DNA from: Zoogloeaceae bacterium
GTDB lineage: Bacteria > Pseudomonadota > Gammaproteobacteria > Burkholderiales > Rhodocyclaceae
Direction of reading: 5' to 3'
NCBI GenBank assembly: GCA_031259605.1
Contig: JAIRLE010000117.1
Location: forward strand, 1-13,539
DNA: 13,539 nucleotides
Shown here: positions 6,970 to 13,539 of the stretch, piece by piece
Layout: every line of letters starts with the position of its first letter
Position numbering within the stretch: the stretch's first letter is position 1
Notes under the pieces: generated by a model
Told to the model about the DNA's origin: nothing
What the model saw: only the letters and a program-made list of their open reading frames with translations
Database searches by the model: none
Translations under genes and position numbers: made by a program

Positions 6970-7713
6970 ATGTTCGGAATGAATCTGCAAGGCTGGACGG
7001 CTTGGATGCCCGCCGTGGAGACGCCCGCCGCGTGGTTGGACTGGGCGCGTTCCGGCGCTGTCGCGCCGCCCGTTGTGGCGGAAGCGCCGCCGCCGATCCG
7101 GGAAATCCCGCCGCTGCTGCGCCGCCGCGCCGAGCGGATGGGGCGTGCCTTGCTGCATGTGCTTTCCCGTCCGGAGTTGCCTTACGCCGGGCAGCCGCTC
7201 ATCTTGTGCAGCCGCCTGGGCGAATTTCCGCGCTCGCTGGCGCTTTTGCGTGAACTGGCGCGCGACGGGCAGGTTTCGCCGCAGCAGTTCAGCATGTCCG
7301 TGCATAACGCTGCCGGCGGCTTGTTCATGATGGCGCAAAAAGCCAACGCGCCACTCACCGCGCTGGCCGCCGCTGAAGAAACGGCGCTGGCGGGTTTGCA
7401 GGAAGCGGCCGCCCAACTTGCCGACGGCGCGGCAAGCGTCTGGCTTTGTTTTTCCGAGGAACCGCTGCCGGAAGCCTATCGCCTTCTGGACACAACGCCC
7501 CAACATACCGATTATTTTGCCCTGCTGCTCGAATTCACGACGGGTGAAGCGTTTTGTTTGCAGTCCGAAATCCGTGTCACGGCGGCCCCGGCTTCGCCCT
7601 TGCAGCTTTTGCGCTTTCTGCTGTTGCCGGAAGAAGAGACGCTTTGTCTGTCGCCGCGCGGCGGCTGGACGTTGCGCCGTCAGAGCGTATCCGGCTCCGG
7701 CGACGCGCGATGA
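6970..7713 (+). CDS. Ketosynthase-like chain length factor (aryl polyene type)
   Basis: A 247-residue protein matching, from memory, the 'beta-ketoacyl synthase-like N-terminal domain' family (Pfam Ketoacyl-synt_2) found in aryl polyene and related polyketide clusters. Recognisable features are the start MNLQGWTAWMPAVETPAAW, the CSRLGEFPRSLALLRELA segment, and FSMSVHNAAGGLFMMAQ. It is much shorter than a true ketosynthase and shows no active-site cysteine, so it probably acts as a structural or chain-length partner rather than a condensing enzyme. Either the ATG at 6970 or the one at 6979 could start it; neither has a clear Shine-Dalgarno, and 6979 gives the more family-like N-terminus. Its stop codon overlaps the ATG of the next gene (ATGA), a sign of translational coupling. 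No partner ketosynthase or acyl carrier protein is nearby. Confidence 0.85.
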   Translation: MFGMNLQGWTAWMPAVETPAAWLDWARSGAVAPPVVAEAPPPIREIPPLLRRRAERMGRALLHVLSRPELPYAGQPLILCSRLGEFPRSLALLRELARDGQVSPQQFSMSVHNAAGGLFMMAQKANAPLTALAAAEETALAGLQEAAAQLADGAASVWLCFSEEPLPEAYRLLDTTPQHTDYFALLLEFTTGEAFCLQSEIRVTAAPASPLQLLRFLLLPEEETLCLSPRGGWTLRRQSVSGSGDAR

Positions 7714-8533
7714 AGCCCCGGAAATTCCTGAGCCAGCGCCATCCGCTGCTTTATTTTCTGGCGGTATGGTCAAGGCGGATGCTGCGCTATGGCGCGTGGT
7801 ATTGCGACAGCAAGACCTACGCCAGAAAACGGACGACGGAAAAACTGGCGTTCCGCATCAAGAAACATCAGTCCGTGTTGCTCAAAAAACTGGGCGAAAG
7901 CGACATGCAGTGGCAAATCAACAAGGTCGTCAACCTGAAAATCGCCGCCCGGAAAATAAGCGGCATCCTCATCCGTCCGCGCGAAACCTTTTCCTCTGCC
8001 GACTGGTCGGTCTGCCCACGCGCGGAAAGGGTTATCTGGAGGGGATGGAACTGTCGTTTGGCAAGGCGAGGGCGGGCGTCGGCGGCGGCATCTGCCAGAT
8101 GTCCAACCTCATCCATTGGCTGGTGATCCACAGCCCGCTGACGGTGACGGAACGCTACCATCATTCCTTCGATCCCTTCCCCGATGACGGCAGAGTATTG
8201 CCGTTCGGCAGCGGCGCGACGATCTTCTACAACTATCGGGATTATCAATTCACCAACAATACCGACCGCACCTTTCAGATCAACCTCTGGTTCTCGAAAA
8301 AGTGCCTGGAAGGAGAACTGCGCGTCGATCGGGAATTCGACCATACCTGGCATGTGTTTGAAAAAGAACATCAATTCCTGAAGATAGACGGCCAGTTCTA
8401 TCGCAAGAACGAAATCTGGCGACACAAAATCCGGCGGTTCAGGGGCGATATTCTGGCGACGGAACTGGTCACCCGGAATTTTGCCCGTGTCTGCTATACG
8501 CCGGAATGCTTTACGCATGGCGACGAGTGTTGA
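7710..8533 (+). pseudogene. VanW-family protein, interrupted by a one-base frameshift
   Basis: Read as one gene with a corrected frame, this is a ~274-residue VanW-family protein; VanW was named from VanB-type vancomycin resistance clusters and its biochemical role is unknown. The N-terminal part (MKPRKFLSQRHPLLYF to ILIRPRETFS) is in one frame up to about 7994. The core (LVGLPTRGKGYLEG, GVGGGICQMSNLIHWLV, ERYHHSFDPFPDDGR, PFGSGATIFYNYRDYQF) is in the frame one base over. Inserting one T in TTTTCCTCTGCC at about 7991-8000 restores the expected RETFSFCRLVG join. The start overlaps the stop of the upstream gene and the stop lies 3 bases before the next ATG, so it belongs to a three-gene operon. 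The frameshift may be a genuine inactivating mutation or a sequencing or assembly error. Confidence 0.85.
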
Positions 8534-8536
8534 AGC

Positions 8537-9370
8537 ATGTGGGAGCGTCTCTTGCGCGTCGTCGCCACCGCCTTCTGTTTCGCTGTTTTCGGCCTGGGCG
8601 GGTTACTGATCCTTTGTTTCGTCTTTCCCGCCCTGCGCCTTTTTTACGCGGATGCGCAAGCGTCCCGGCAGCGGGCGCGGCACGTCGTCCACAAGACCTT
8701 CCAATGGTTCGTGCGCCTCATGACGGGCTGCGGCGTGATCAGTTATGAAGTGCGGCAGGCGGAAAGATTGGCGAGACATGGCCTGTTGATCGTCGCCAAT
8801 CATCCTTCGTTGATTGACGTGGTGCTGTTGATTGCGCTGACGGAACGCCCGAACTGCGTGGTCAAGGCCAGCCTGCGGGATAATGTGTTTACCCGTGGAC
8901 CAGTGCGCAGCGCGGGCTTCGTGGCGAATACGGACGGCCCGCAACTGGTGGCCGATTGCGTGGCTTCGGTGCGCTCCGGCGACAACCTGATCATTTTCCC
9001 GGAAGGGACGCGCAGCCTGGAACACAACGGCGCGCCCAATCCCCTGAAGCGCGGCGCGGCCAATATCGCGCTGCGCGGCGGTCTGCCCTTGACGCCGGTG
9101 GTCATTACGGTCTCGGAACCCATGCTGGGCAAGGGGCAGGGCTGGTACGACGCGCCGCGCAAGCGCCCGCATTTCATCCTGAGCGTGGAAGACGATATTT
9201 CCATGACGCGCTACCGCGCCGCCCTCGCGCCAGACGGCGATACGCCGGACGCCGGAGACCCGCCCGCCGTCGCCAGCATGGCGCGAACGCTTTCCGCCGA
9301 ACTGGGCGCTTTTTTCGCGGAGAAAATCAAACGGCAACGCGCGCCCAAGGGTCAGGGAGACGCTGGTTAG
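8537..9370 (+). CDS. Lysophospholipid acyltransferase (PlsC-like)
   Basis: A 277-residue membrane-associated acyltransferase of the 1-acyl-sn-glycerol-3-phosphate acyltransferase (LPLAT) superfamily. It has a hydrophobic N-terminal segment (about 8-36), the catalytic HX4D motif as H89-PSLI-D94 in ANHPSLIDVV, the block around GFVANTDGPQ, and the FPEGTRS substrate-binding motif at 154-160. A basic C-terminal tail follows. The start ATG lies 3 bases after the upstream stop, in the same operon as the ketosynthase-like and VanW genes. In aryl polyene clusters such acyltransferases are thought to attach the polyene to a lipid anchor; a housekeeping phospholipid role is equally possible from sequence alone. 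The operon appears to end here. Confidence 0.9.
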   Translation: MWERLLRVVATAFCFAVFGLGGLLILCFVFPALRLFYADAQASRQRARHVVHKTFQWFVRLMTGCGVISYEVRQAERLARHGLLIVANHPSLIDVVLLIALTERPNCVVKASLRDNVFTRGPVRSAGFVANTDGPQLVADCVASVRSGDNLIIFPEGTRSLEHNGAPNPLKRGAANIALRGGLPLTPVVITVSEPMLGKGQGWYDAPRKRPHFILSVEDDISMTRYRAALAPDGDTPDAGDPPAVASMARTLSAELGAFFAEKIKRQRAPKGQGDAG

Positions 9371-9629
9371 CCGTCACTCTCCGTGGTGAGCGCAGCGTGG
9401 CAATCCTGTCGACGCGCGCCGTTTTGTGGACGACGCTTTCCTGTGTCGCGCTGGACTTTTGGTAATCTTCCTGATCGAGCGGATACAGAAAATTCACGTC
9501 GGCGCAAGGGGCGACATTCAGGCAAGCGGGGAGATTGAACGGATTATGCGAAGACGCGCCCAATCCCATGCATTGTCCGACACAGTATTTGAAGGCCAAC
9601 TCTTGTACAGGATAGGCTTTCTGAAGCAT
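9327..9629 (-). CDS. Hypothetical small cysteine-containing protein downstream of glnS
   Basis: A 100-residue open frame begins 22 bases after the glnS stop on the same strand, with AGG about 9 bases before its ATG. The first ~58 residues (MLQKAYPVQELAFKYCVGQC onward) look protein-like and carry two cysteine pairs (CVGQC and CLNVAPC), which might bind a metal or form disulfides. The remaining ~40 residues (SVVHKTARVDRIATLRSPRR onward) fall in the apparent dispersed repeat and then run antisense to the end of the acyltransferase gene, so the natural C-terminus has probably been replaced. I do not recognise the family. It could be a real small gene, a truncated one, or chance. Confidence 0.35.
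   Translation of the reverse strand: MLQKAYPVQELAFKYCVGQCMGLGASSHNPFNLPACLNVAPCADVNFLYPLDQEDYQKSSATQESVVHKTARVDRIATLRSPRRVTANQRLPDPWARVAV
9373..9470. repeat. Possible degenerate dispersed repeat after the acyltransferase gene
   Basis: The segment containing GTGAGCGCAGCGTGGCAATC resembles, from memory, a common dispersed element of proteobacterial genomes with the core GCGAGCG(A/C)AGCG(x)GGCAATCC. It begins just after the acyltransferase stop and overlaps the 3' part of a minus-strand small ORF. Its boundaries are estimates and no second copy is in the window. Confidence 0.35.
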
Positions 9630-9651
9630 GGCGTTGCCTCATATGCATGGA

Positions 9652-11430
9652 CTATGTTTGCCTGCCGCTTCCCCAGGAATCCCGCAGGGTGACGGCGCGA
9701 TTGAATATCGGGCTGCCGGGACGTGAATCTTTCGGGTCGACCGCGAAATAGCCGTGACGCTCGAACTGGAAGCGCCGTTCCGGCTCGGCGTCCTTCAGGG
9801 AAGGTTCCAGTTGCGCGACGACGCGCTTGCAGGAATCCGGGTTCAGATCTTCTGAAAAGTCCTTCTCGCCCGCGCCGGGCGCGGAGACGGCAAAAAGGCG
9901 GTCGTAGAGACGAACTTCGGCGGCATGGGCGGCATCGACCGCCACCCAGTGCAGGTTACCCTTGACCTTGACGCTGTCCGCGCCCGGCGTACCGGAAAGG
10001 GTGTCCGGCAGATATTCGCAAAAGACCGTCGTCACCTTGCCTTCGGCATCCTTTTCACAGCCGGCGCATTTCACTACATAGGCATATTTCAGCCGCGCCA
10101 GGTTGCCCGGATAGAGGCGGTTGTAGCCCTTTTCCGACACCTCACGAAAGTCGTCGCGCTCTATCCATACTTCGCGGGCAAAGGGCAGGTCGCGCTTGCC
10201 CAGCTCCGGTTTCAGCGGATGGTTGGGGGCGCGGCAGGTTTCCTTTTGGCCTTCGGGGTAATTGGTGATGACGAGCTTGACCGGATCGAGCACGGCGATG
10301 CGGCGCTCGTCCATCTCGTTCATCACCTCGCGCATGCAGTCTTCCAGCAGGCCGTAATCGATCAGCGAATCGGATTTGGAGACGCCGATGCGCTCCATCA
10401 GGAGGCGGAATCCCTGCGGCGCGTAACCGCGACGGCGCGCGCCGACCAATGTTGGCATGCGCGGGTCGTCCCAGCCGGAAACGTGCCGTTCTTCCACCAG
10501 TTGAATCAGCTTTCGCTTGGAAAGCAGCACATAGGTGAGGTTGAGGCGGGAAAACTCGTACTGCCGGGGCAGCGGACGCAAGAACAGGCCGCCTTCGGCC
10601 AGGCGTTCCAGCAACCAGTCGTAAAAGGGGCGCTGATCCTCGAATTCCAGGGTACAGATGGAATGGGTGACGTTCTCCAGCGCGTCCTCGATGGGGTGCG
10701 CGAAGGTGTACATGGGATAGACGCAATAGGCGTCGCCCGTTCTGTGGTGACTGGCGTGACGAATGCGATAGATGGCCGGGTCGCGCAGGTTGATGTTGGG
10801 TGAGGCCATGTCGATCCTGGCGCGCAGCACATGCGCGCCGTCGGGGAATTCGCCCGCCCGCATCCGGCGAAACAACGCCTGATTTTCGGCAACGTCGCGG
10901 TTGCGCCAGGGGCTGTCCCTGCCGGGTTCGGTGAGCGTGCCCCGATTTTGCCGCATCTCCTCGGCGCTCTGGCTGTCGATGTAGGCGTGACCCGCCGCAA
11001 TCAGGTATTCGGCGCAGGCGAGCATCTGCGGAAAATAGTCGGAAGCGTAATAAAGGTTGTCTTCCTGATCGTCTTGCCAGTCGAAACCCAGCCAGCGCAC
11101 CGCGCCGATGATGGCTTCCACGTATTCCGTTTCCTCCTTCTCTGGATTGGTGTCGTCAAAACGCATGTGACAGCGCCCGCCGAACTGTTCGGCCAGGCCG
11201 AAGTTGAGACAGATGGATTTGGCGTGCCCGAAATGCAGATAGCCGTTGGGTTCAGGCGGAAAGCGGGTGCGGATTTTCGCCGCGTCCGGCGCGGCTTCGG
11301 CGTGGGTCGCGCCCAGGCCGGGTTTTCCCGCCCAGCGGCGGCTCGCGTATCTGCCGTGGGCAAGGTCGGCTTCGACGATGTTGCGGATAAAATTGGCGGC
11401 GGACGGCATGGGGGCGGAGACGGATTTCAT
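9652..11430 (-). CDS. glnS: Glutaminyl-tRNA synthetase
   Basis: A 592-residue class I aminoacyl-tRNA synthetase that charges tRNA-Gln with glutamine. The HIGH-type motif is HFGH (66-69) inside RFPPEPNGYLHFGHAKS, and the KMSKS equivalent is LLSKRKL with S304-K305-R306. The stretch HMRFDDTNPEKEETEYVEAI and the downstream SICTLEFEDQRPFYDWLLE are typical of GlnRS rather than bacterial GluRS, and the C-terminal half carries the two beta-barrel anticodon-binding domains ending in FNRAVTLRDSW. It is slightly longer than the E. coli enzyme as I remember it. I chose the ATG at 11430, with AGGG about 9 bases upstream; a GTG directly before it (11433) is an alternative. Its presence implies direct Gln-tRNA charging, as expected in beta- and gammaproteobacteria. 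Confidence 0.97.
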   Translation of the reverse strand: MKSVSAPMPSAANFIRNIVEADLAHGRYASRRWAGKPGLGATHAEAAPDAAKIRTRFPPEPNGYLHFGHAKSICLNFGLAEQFGGRCHMRFDDTNPEKEETEYVEAIIGAVRWLGFDWQDDQEDNLYYASDYFPQMLACAEYLIAAGHAYIDSQSAEEMRQNRGTLTEPGRDSPWRNRDVAENQALFRRMRAGEFPDGAHVLRARIDMASPNINLRDPAIYRIRHASHHRTGDAYCVYPMYTFAHPIEDALENVTHSICTLEFEDQRPFYDWLLERLAEGGLFLRPLPRQYEFSRLNLTYVLLSKRKLIQLVEERHVSGWDDPRMPTLVGARRRGYAPQGFRLLMERIGVSKSDSLIDYGLLEDCMREVMNEMDERRIAVLDPVKLVITNYPEGQKETCRAPNHPLKPELGKRDLPFAREVWIERDDFREVSEKGYNRLYPGNLARLKYAYVVKCAGCEKDAEGKVTTVFCEYLPDTLSGTPGADSVKVKGNLHWVAVDAAHAAEVRLYDRLFAVSAPGAGEKDFSEDLNPDSCKRVVAQLEPSLKDAEPERRFQFERHGYFAVDPKDSRPGSPIFNRAVTLRDSWGSGRQT

Positions 11431-11459
11431 CACAACGAACCCTGATATGGAAAAAAGCT

Positions 11460-11465
11460 ATTCTA
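11460..11465 (-). promoter_or_regulatory. Candidate -10 box for glnS
   Basis: On the minus strand TAGAAT lies about 30 bases before the glnS start, a good match to a -10 element. No convincing -35 box is found at 16-18 bases, so the call is weak. Confidence 0.3.
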
Positions 11466-11575
11466 GAGGATCGGAAGACATTACACGAAACCCTGCGCAT
11501 GATTTACACTGTCCGCCGCCGTTTTGCGCCGCAACTTTCCGCAACCGTTACCATTTTTCCGCCAGCAAAAATTAG

Positions 11576-11596
11576 CGACAGCCCTTCAGGCTGTCG
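11576..11596. repeat. Hairpin 1 of 3 between glnS and the HDOD gene
   Basis: CGACAGCC-CTTCA-GGCTGTCG is a perfect 8-bp stem with a 5-base loop. It is the first of three consecutive hairpins in this spacer. On the minus strand it is followed by AAT then TTTTTG, so it could contribute to termination of leftward transcription, but it lies upstream of glnS and no leftward gene ends here. Confidence 0.65.
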
Positions 11597-11604
11597 GTCC
11601 AACT

Positions 11605-11639
11605 CCATTGGGAAGGGGTTTCTCTCCCCTCCCCAATGG
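11605..11639. repeat. Hairpin 2 of 3 between glnS and the HDOD gene
   Basis: CCATTGGGAAGGGG pairs with CCCCTCCCCAATGG across a 7-base loop (TTTCTCT), giving 13 of 14 base pairs with one A-C mismatch. This is far stronger than expected by chance. Confidence 0.7.
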
Positions 11640-11643
11640 CTAC

Positions 11644-11677
11644 GGTCGAAACCCCGGCCGCGGCCGGGGTCTCGACC
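11644..11677. repeat. Hairpin 3 of 3: long palindrome before the HDOD gene
   Basis: The core at 11651-11670 (ACCCCGGCCG and its exact complement) is a perfect 20-base palindrome. Beyond one mismatch it continues with GGTCGA/TCGACC, giving 16 of 17 pairs without a loop. It ends 47 bases before the HDOD start codon, so it would sit in the mRNA leader or form a cruciform in DNA. Confidence 0.75.
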
Positions 11678-11724
11678 TTCGCGCCTTTCTTACGGGCGGG
11701 TTTCAAACCGGAGTTCGTTTTACG

Positions 11725-12573
11725 ATGACCAATCCCATCACCTTCAAAATACTCGCGGACATCGCCGAGAATCTTTCCGGCGAGGAAGTCACCTTTCCCA
11801 CTTTCCTGGACATTACCATGCGGGTGCGCGCGGCCCTGAAGAATCCGCACCTGAATGTCGAGCAACTGGCCAAACTGGTAGGGGTCGAGCCGCTGATGAG
11901 CGCCAAGATCATCCGCATGGCCAATTCCGTCGCCATGAATCCTTCCGGCATCGTGGTGGCGGACGTCAAGAGCGCCATCGTGCGCATCGGCATCGAGGCG
12001 GTGCGCACCGTTTCCTTTGCCGTGGCGATGGAGCAGCTCATCCAGTCGCGCCAAATGCGGGTGTTTGTCGACTTGTCGCGCGCGGTCTGGAAGCACACGG
12101 CGCATGTCGCCGCCCTGTGCCGCGTACTGGCGAACAAATGGGCCAGGGGAGTCAACGGCGACGAGGCCATGTTCGCGGGCATGGTGCATGATATTGGCGT
12201 GTTCTATCTGCTCTCGCACGCCGCTCGTTATCCTGAACTGGTATCCAACAAGGAAGAACTGTTCTCGCTCCTGGTGGGCTGGCATGACAATATCGGTCAC
12301 GCCCTGCTTTCCGCGCTGGGGCAGCCGGAGAGCATTCTCGCCGCCGTGCAGGAACACGAACAGGACAGGAACATCGGCGCGAACCCGACCTTGTCGGATG
12401 TACTGTTCGTTGCCAACAAGATCGCCAACAGCATTTCTCCCTGGCACGATGACGCGATAGACGAGGGAGAAGCCGCCCGTTTGGCCAATATCATCGACGC
12501 CCAGACCATGCAGGCCATTCTGGCTGAATCGGAAGAAGAAGTGCTTTCCCTGAAACATGCGCTGAGCGCATAG
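11725..12573 (+). CDS. HDOD-domain protein (signal transduction)
   Basis: A 282-residue stand-alone HDOD protein. HDOD is a degenerate HD-type helical domain widespread in proteobacterial signalling and chemotaxis-linked proteins, usually without demonstrated phosphohydrolase activity. Residues about 20-215 cover the domain, with LNVEQLAKLVGVEPLMSAKI and the HD pair H155-D156 in AGMVHDIGVFYLL; H124 and H128 (KHTAHVA) are in place, so more of the metal-site residues remain than in many HDOD proteins. No receiver, GGDEF or EAL domain is attached. The ATG at 11725 has CGGAG about 11 bases upstream; longer open frames begin inside the hairpin region and are rejected. The glycosylase gene follows after 13 bases, so an operon is likely. 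Confidence 0.9.
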   Translation: MTNPITFKILADIAENLSGEEVTFPTFLDITMRVRAALKNPHLNVEQLAKLVGVEPLMSAKIIRMANSVAMNPSGIVVADVKSAIVRIGIEAVRTVSFAVAMEQLIQSRQMRVFVDLSRAVWKHTAHVAALCRVLANKWARGVNGDEAMFAGMVHDIGVFYLLSHAARYPELVSNKEELFSLLVGWHDNIGHALLSALGQPESILAAVQEHEQDRNIGANPTLSDVLFVANKIANSISPWHDDAIDEGEAARLANIIDAQTMQAILAESEEEVLSLKHALSA

Positions 12574-12586
12574 CGCGGGGTGAGCC

Positions 12587-13264
12587 TTGTCTTTTGAGCG
12601 CGACATCGAATGCGTGGCCTGCCCGCGTCTGGCCGCGCATCTGGCGGATTTGCGCCAGCGCGCGCCGGATTGGCACAACCGCCCCGTTCCCGCCTTTGGA
12701 GCGCTTTCGGCGCGCCTGCTCGTCGTCGGCCTGGGGCCGGGAGAAAAAGGCGCCAATCGCACCGGGCGTCCTTTTACCGGCGATGTCGCGGGCGAACTCC
12801 TTTATCCCGCGCTCTACCGCTTTGGGTTTGCCAGCGCGGCGGAGCCGCTGGATGCCGATAAATCCGCCAATCCGCGGATGCGTCTCATCGATGTTCGCAT
12901 CACCAATGCCGTGCGCTGCCTGCCGCCCGCGAACAAACCCACGCCTGCGGAAATCCGCGCCTGCAATGCCCATTTGCGCCGCGAAATCGCCGCCATGCCG
13001 CGCCTTGCCGCCATTCTGACATTGGGCGGCGTCGCCCACCGCGCCGTTCTTCGCGCGCTGTGCCTCAAGCCCGCGCAATACCCTTTTGGACACCATCTGC
13101 GTTACAGCCTGCCGCCGCCCTTGCCGGCGCTTTTCACCAGCTATCATTGCAGCGGCTACAACTGGCGTACCGGCCGCCTGAGCCGCGAAGGCTTTGAAGA
13201 CGTCTTCGCCTCCTTGCGCAAGGAACTGTCGCCTGTGCCGGAGGAAAGTATTCCGGCGCGCTGA
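12587..13264 (+). CDS. Uracil-DNA glycosylase, family 5-like (UdgB type)
   Basis: A 225-residue base-excision repair enzyme removing uracil (and possibly other deaminated bases) from DNA. Motif A reads GLGPGEKGANRTGRPFTGD (48-66), lacking the usual catalytic Asp/Asn, which is the hallmark of family 5 rather than family 4. The motif B region is SYHCSGYNWRTGRLS near 180-195. Four cysteines (C9, C12, C111, C126) fit the 4Fe-4S ligands of families 4/5; ITNAVRCLPPANKPTP is the characteristic segment around the third. The start is a TTG at 12587 with GGGG six bases before it and 13 bases after the HDOD stop; no in-frame ATG precedes the first cysteine. The protein ends shortly before an IS remnant. 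Confidence 0.92.
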   Translation: MSFERDIECVACPRLAAHLADLRQRAPDWHNRPVPAFGALSARLLVVGLGPGEKGANRTGRPFTGDVAGELLYPALYRFGFASAAEPLDADKSANPRMRLIDVRITNAVRCLPPANKPTPAEIRACNAHLRREIAAMPRLAAILTLGGVAHRAVLRALCLKPAQYPFGHHLRYSLPPPLPALFTSYHCSGYNWRTGRLSREGFEDVFASLRKELSPVPEESIPAR

Positions 13265-13300
13265 ATAACGTCTTCGCCATGCGGACGCGCGGGTTGTTTT

Positions 13301-13539
13301 CTGGGGATTGTTCACACTACCGTCAAAAAGTGGTGTATTTTGCAGATGGAAATCACTGAAACCCAATACCGCCAGATCGCGGACTGCCTGAACGCTTTGG
13401 GCGCTGGCGCACTGTCTATGCCCGGATGCGCCGCTGGTCGAAAACGGGCGTGCTGGATCGAATCTTTGAGCGGCTGCAACAAGCCCGGCTCATCCGCATC
13501 CGGATCGAAGCGGTGTCCTTGGACAGCGCCTCGGTCAAA
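13301..13539 (+). mobile_element. Left end of an IS5-family insertion sequence (runs off the window)
   Basis: The AT-richer stretch starting near CTGGGGATTG, with TTCACACTACCGTCAAAAAG before the transposase ATG, resembles the left-end arrangement of IS5-family elements as I remember it. The transposase remnant follows at 13346. The outer boundary is approximate because the right end and target duplication are outside the window. Confidence 0.65.
13346..13539 (+). pseudogene. IS5-family transposase fragment with internal deletion
   Basis: Translation starts MEITETQYRQIADCL, the usual N-terminus of a DDE transposase of the IS5 family, then jumps out of frame. From about 13393, in another frame, the sequence reads RFGRWRTVYARMRRWSKTG, then VLDRIFERLQQARLIRIRIE and AVSLDSASVK, which is the familiar continuation including the first catalytic Asp region (SLDS). 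Relatives have roughly 30 residues between these two parts (from CLPxxRGN to LPxRFG), so about 90 bases have been lost with a frame change near 13388-13393. The fragment cannot make a normal transposase. The rest lies beyond the window. Confidence 0.8.

Noticed and set aside
11572..12762. 396-residue minus-strand open frame
   Set aside because: It is antisense to the HDOD gene and the start of the glycosylase gene; high GC keeps the frame open without coding evidence.
12491..13366. 291-residue minus-strand open frame
   Set aside because: It is antisense to the uracil-DNA glycosylase and begins inside the IS remnant; no domain is visible.
1..13539. CRISPR array, tRNA or rRNA genes
   Set aside because: No regularly spaced direct repeats, cloverleaf-like sequence with a CCA-adjacent T-arm, or rRNA-like conserved stretch was seen on reading.

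Overview
The window reads as a chromosomal segment of a GC-rich proteobacterium, most likely a betaproteobacterium. The evidence is the gene types present (M20C aminoacyl-histidine dipeptidase, gamma-carbonic anhydrase, bacterial GlnRS, HDOD protein, iron-sulfur uracil-DNA glycosylase), a fragment of an aryl-polyene-type cluster, and a GC-rich dispersed repeat that I associate from memory with Comamonadaceae/Burkholderiales genomes. No rRNA, tRNA or CRISPR array was seen. The lineage call is inference.

Left part (1-3783, minus strand): an accessory, defence-like operon. A large helicase gene carries an N-terminal Xre-type HTH, a full SNF2 ATPase core and a C-terminal DUF3883-like domain. It has its own promoter with a perfect inverted repeat over the -10/spacer, which suggests self-regulation by the HTH. 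Three bases after its stop codon lies a strong Shine-Dalgarno and the first 14 codons of another gene, which runs off the window and resembles the start of a nucleotidyltransferase family. A hairpin-rich dispersed repeat is inserted in frame inside the helicase gene.

Middle (3921-6381): ordinary metabolic genes. A MazG-like nucleotide pyrophosphohydrolase (minus) is divergent from pepD (plus), which is followed closely by a gamma-class carbonic anhydrase. The stretch 6382-6969 has no convincing intact gene; it holds two hairpins and a possible decayed minus-strand reading frame.

6970-9370 (plus): a compact three-gene unit, a ketosynthase-like chain-length-factor protein, a VanW-family gene broken by an apparent one-base deletion, and a lysophospholipid acyltransferase. 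The first and last are typical neighbours in aryl polyene clusters, but no acyl carrier proteins or ketosynthases follow, so this looks like an orphaned or eroding piece of such a cluster.

Right part (9327-13539): glnS (minus), possibly followed by a small cysteine-containing ORF. A spacer with three successive strong hairpins comes next, then an HDOD-domain gene and a family-5-like uracil-DNA glycosylase in an apparent operon. The window ends in the left end of an IS5-family insertion sequence whose transposase gene has an internal out-of-frame deletion.
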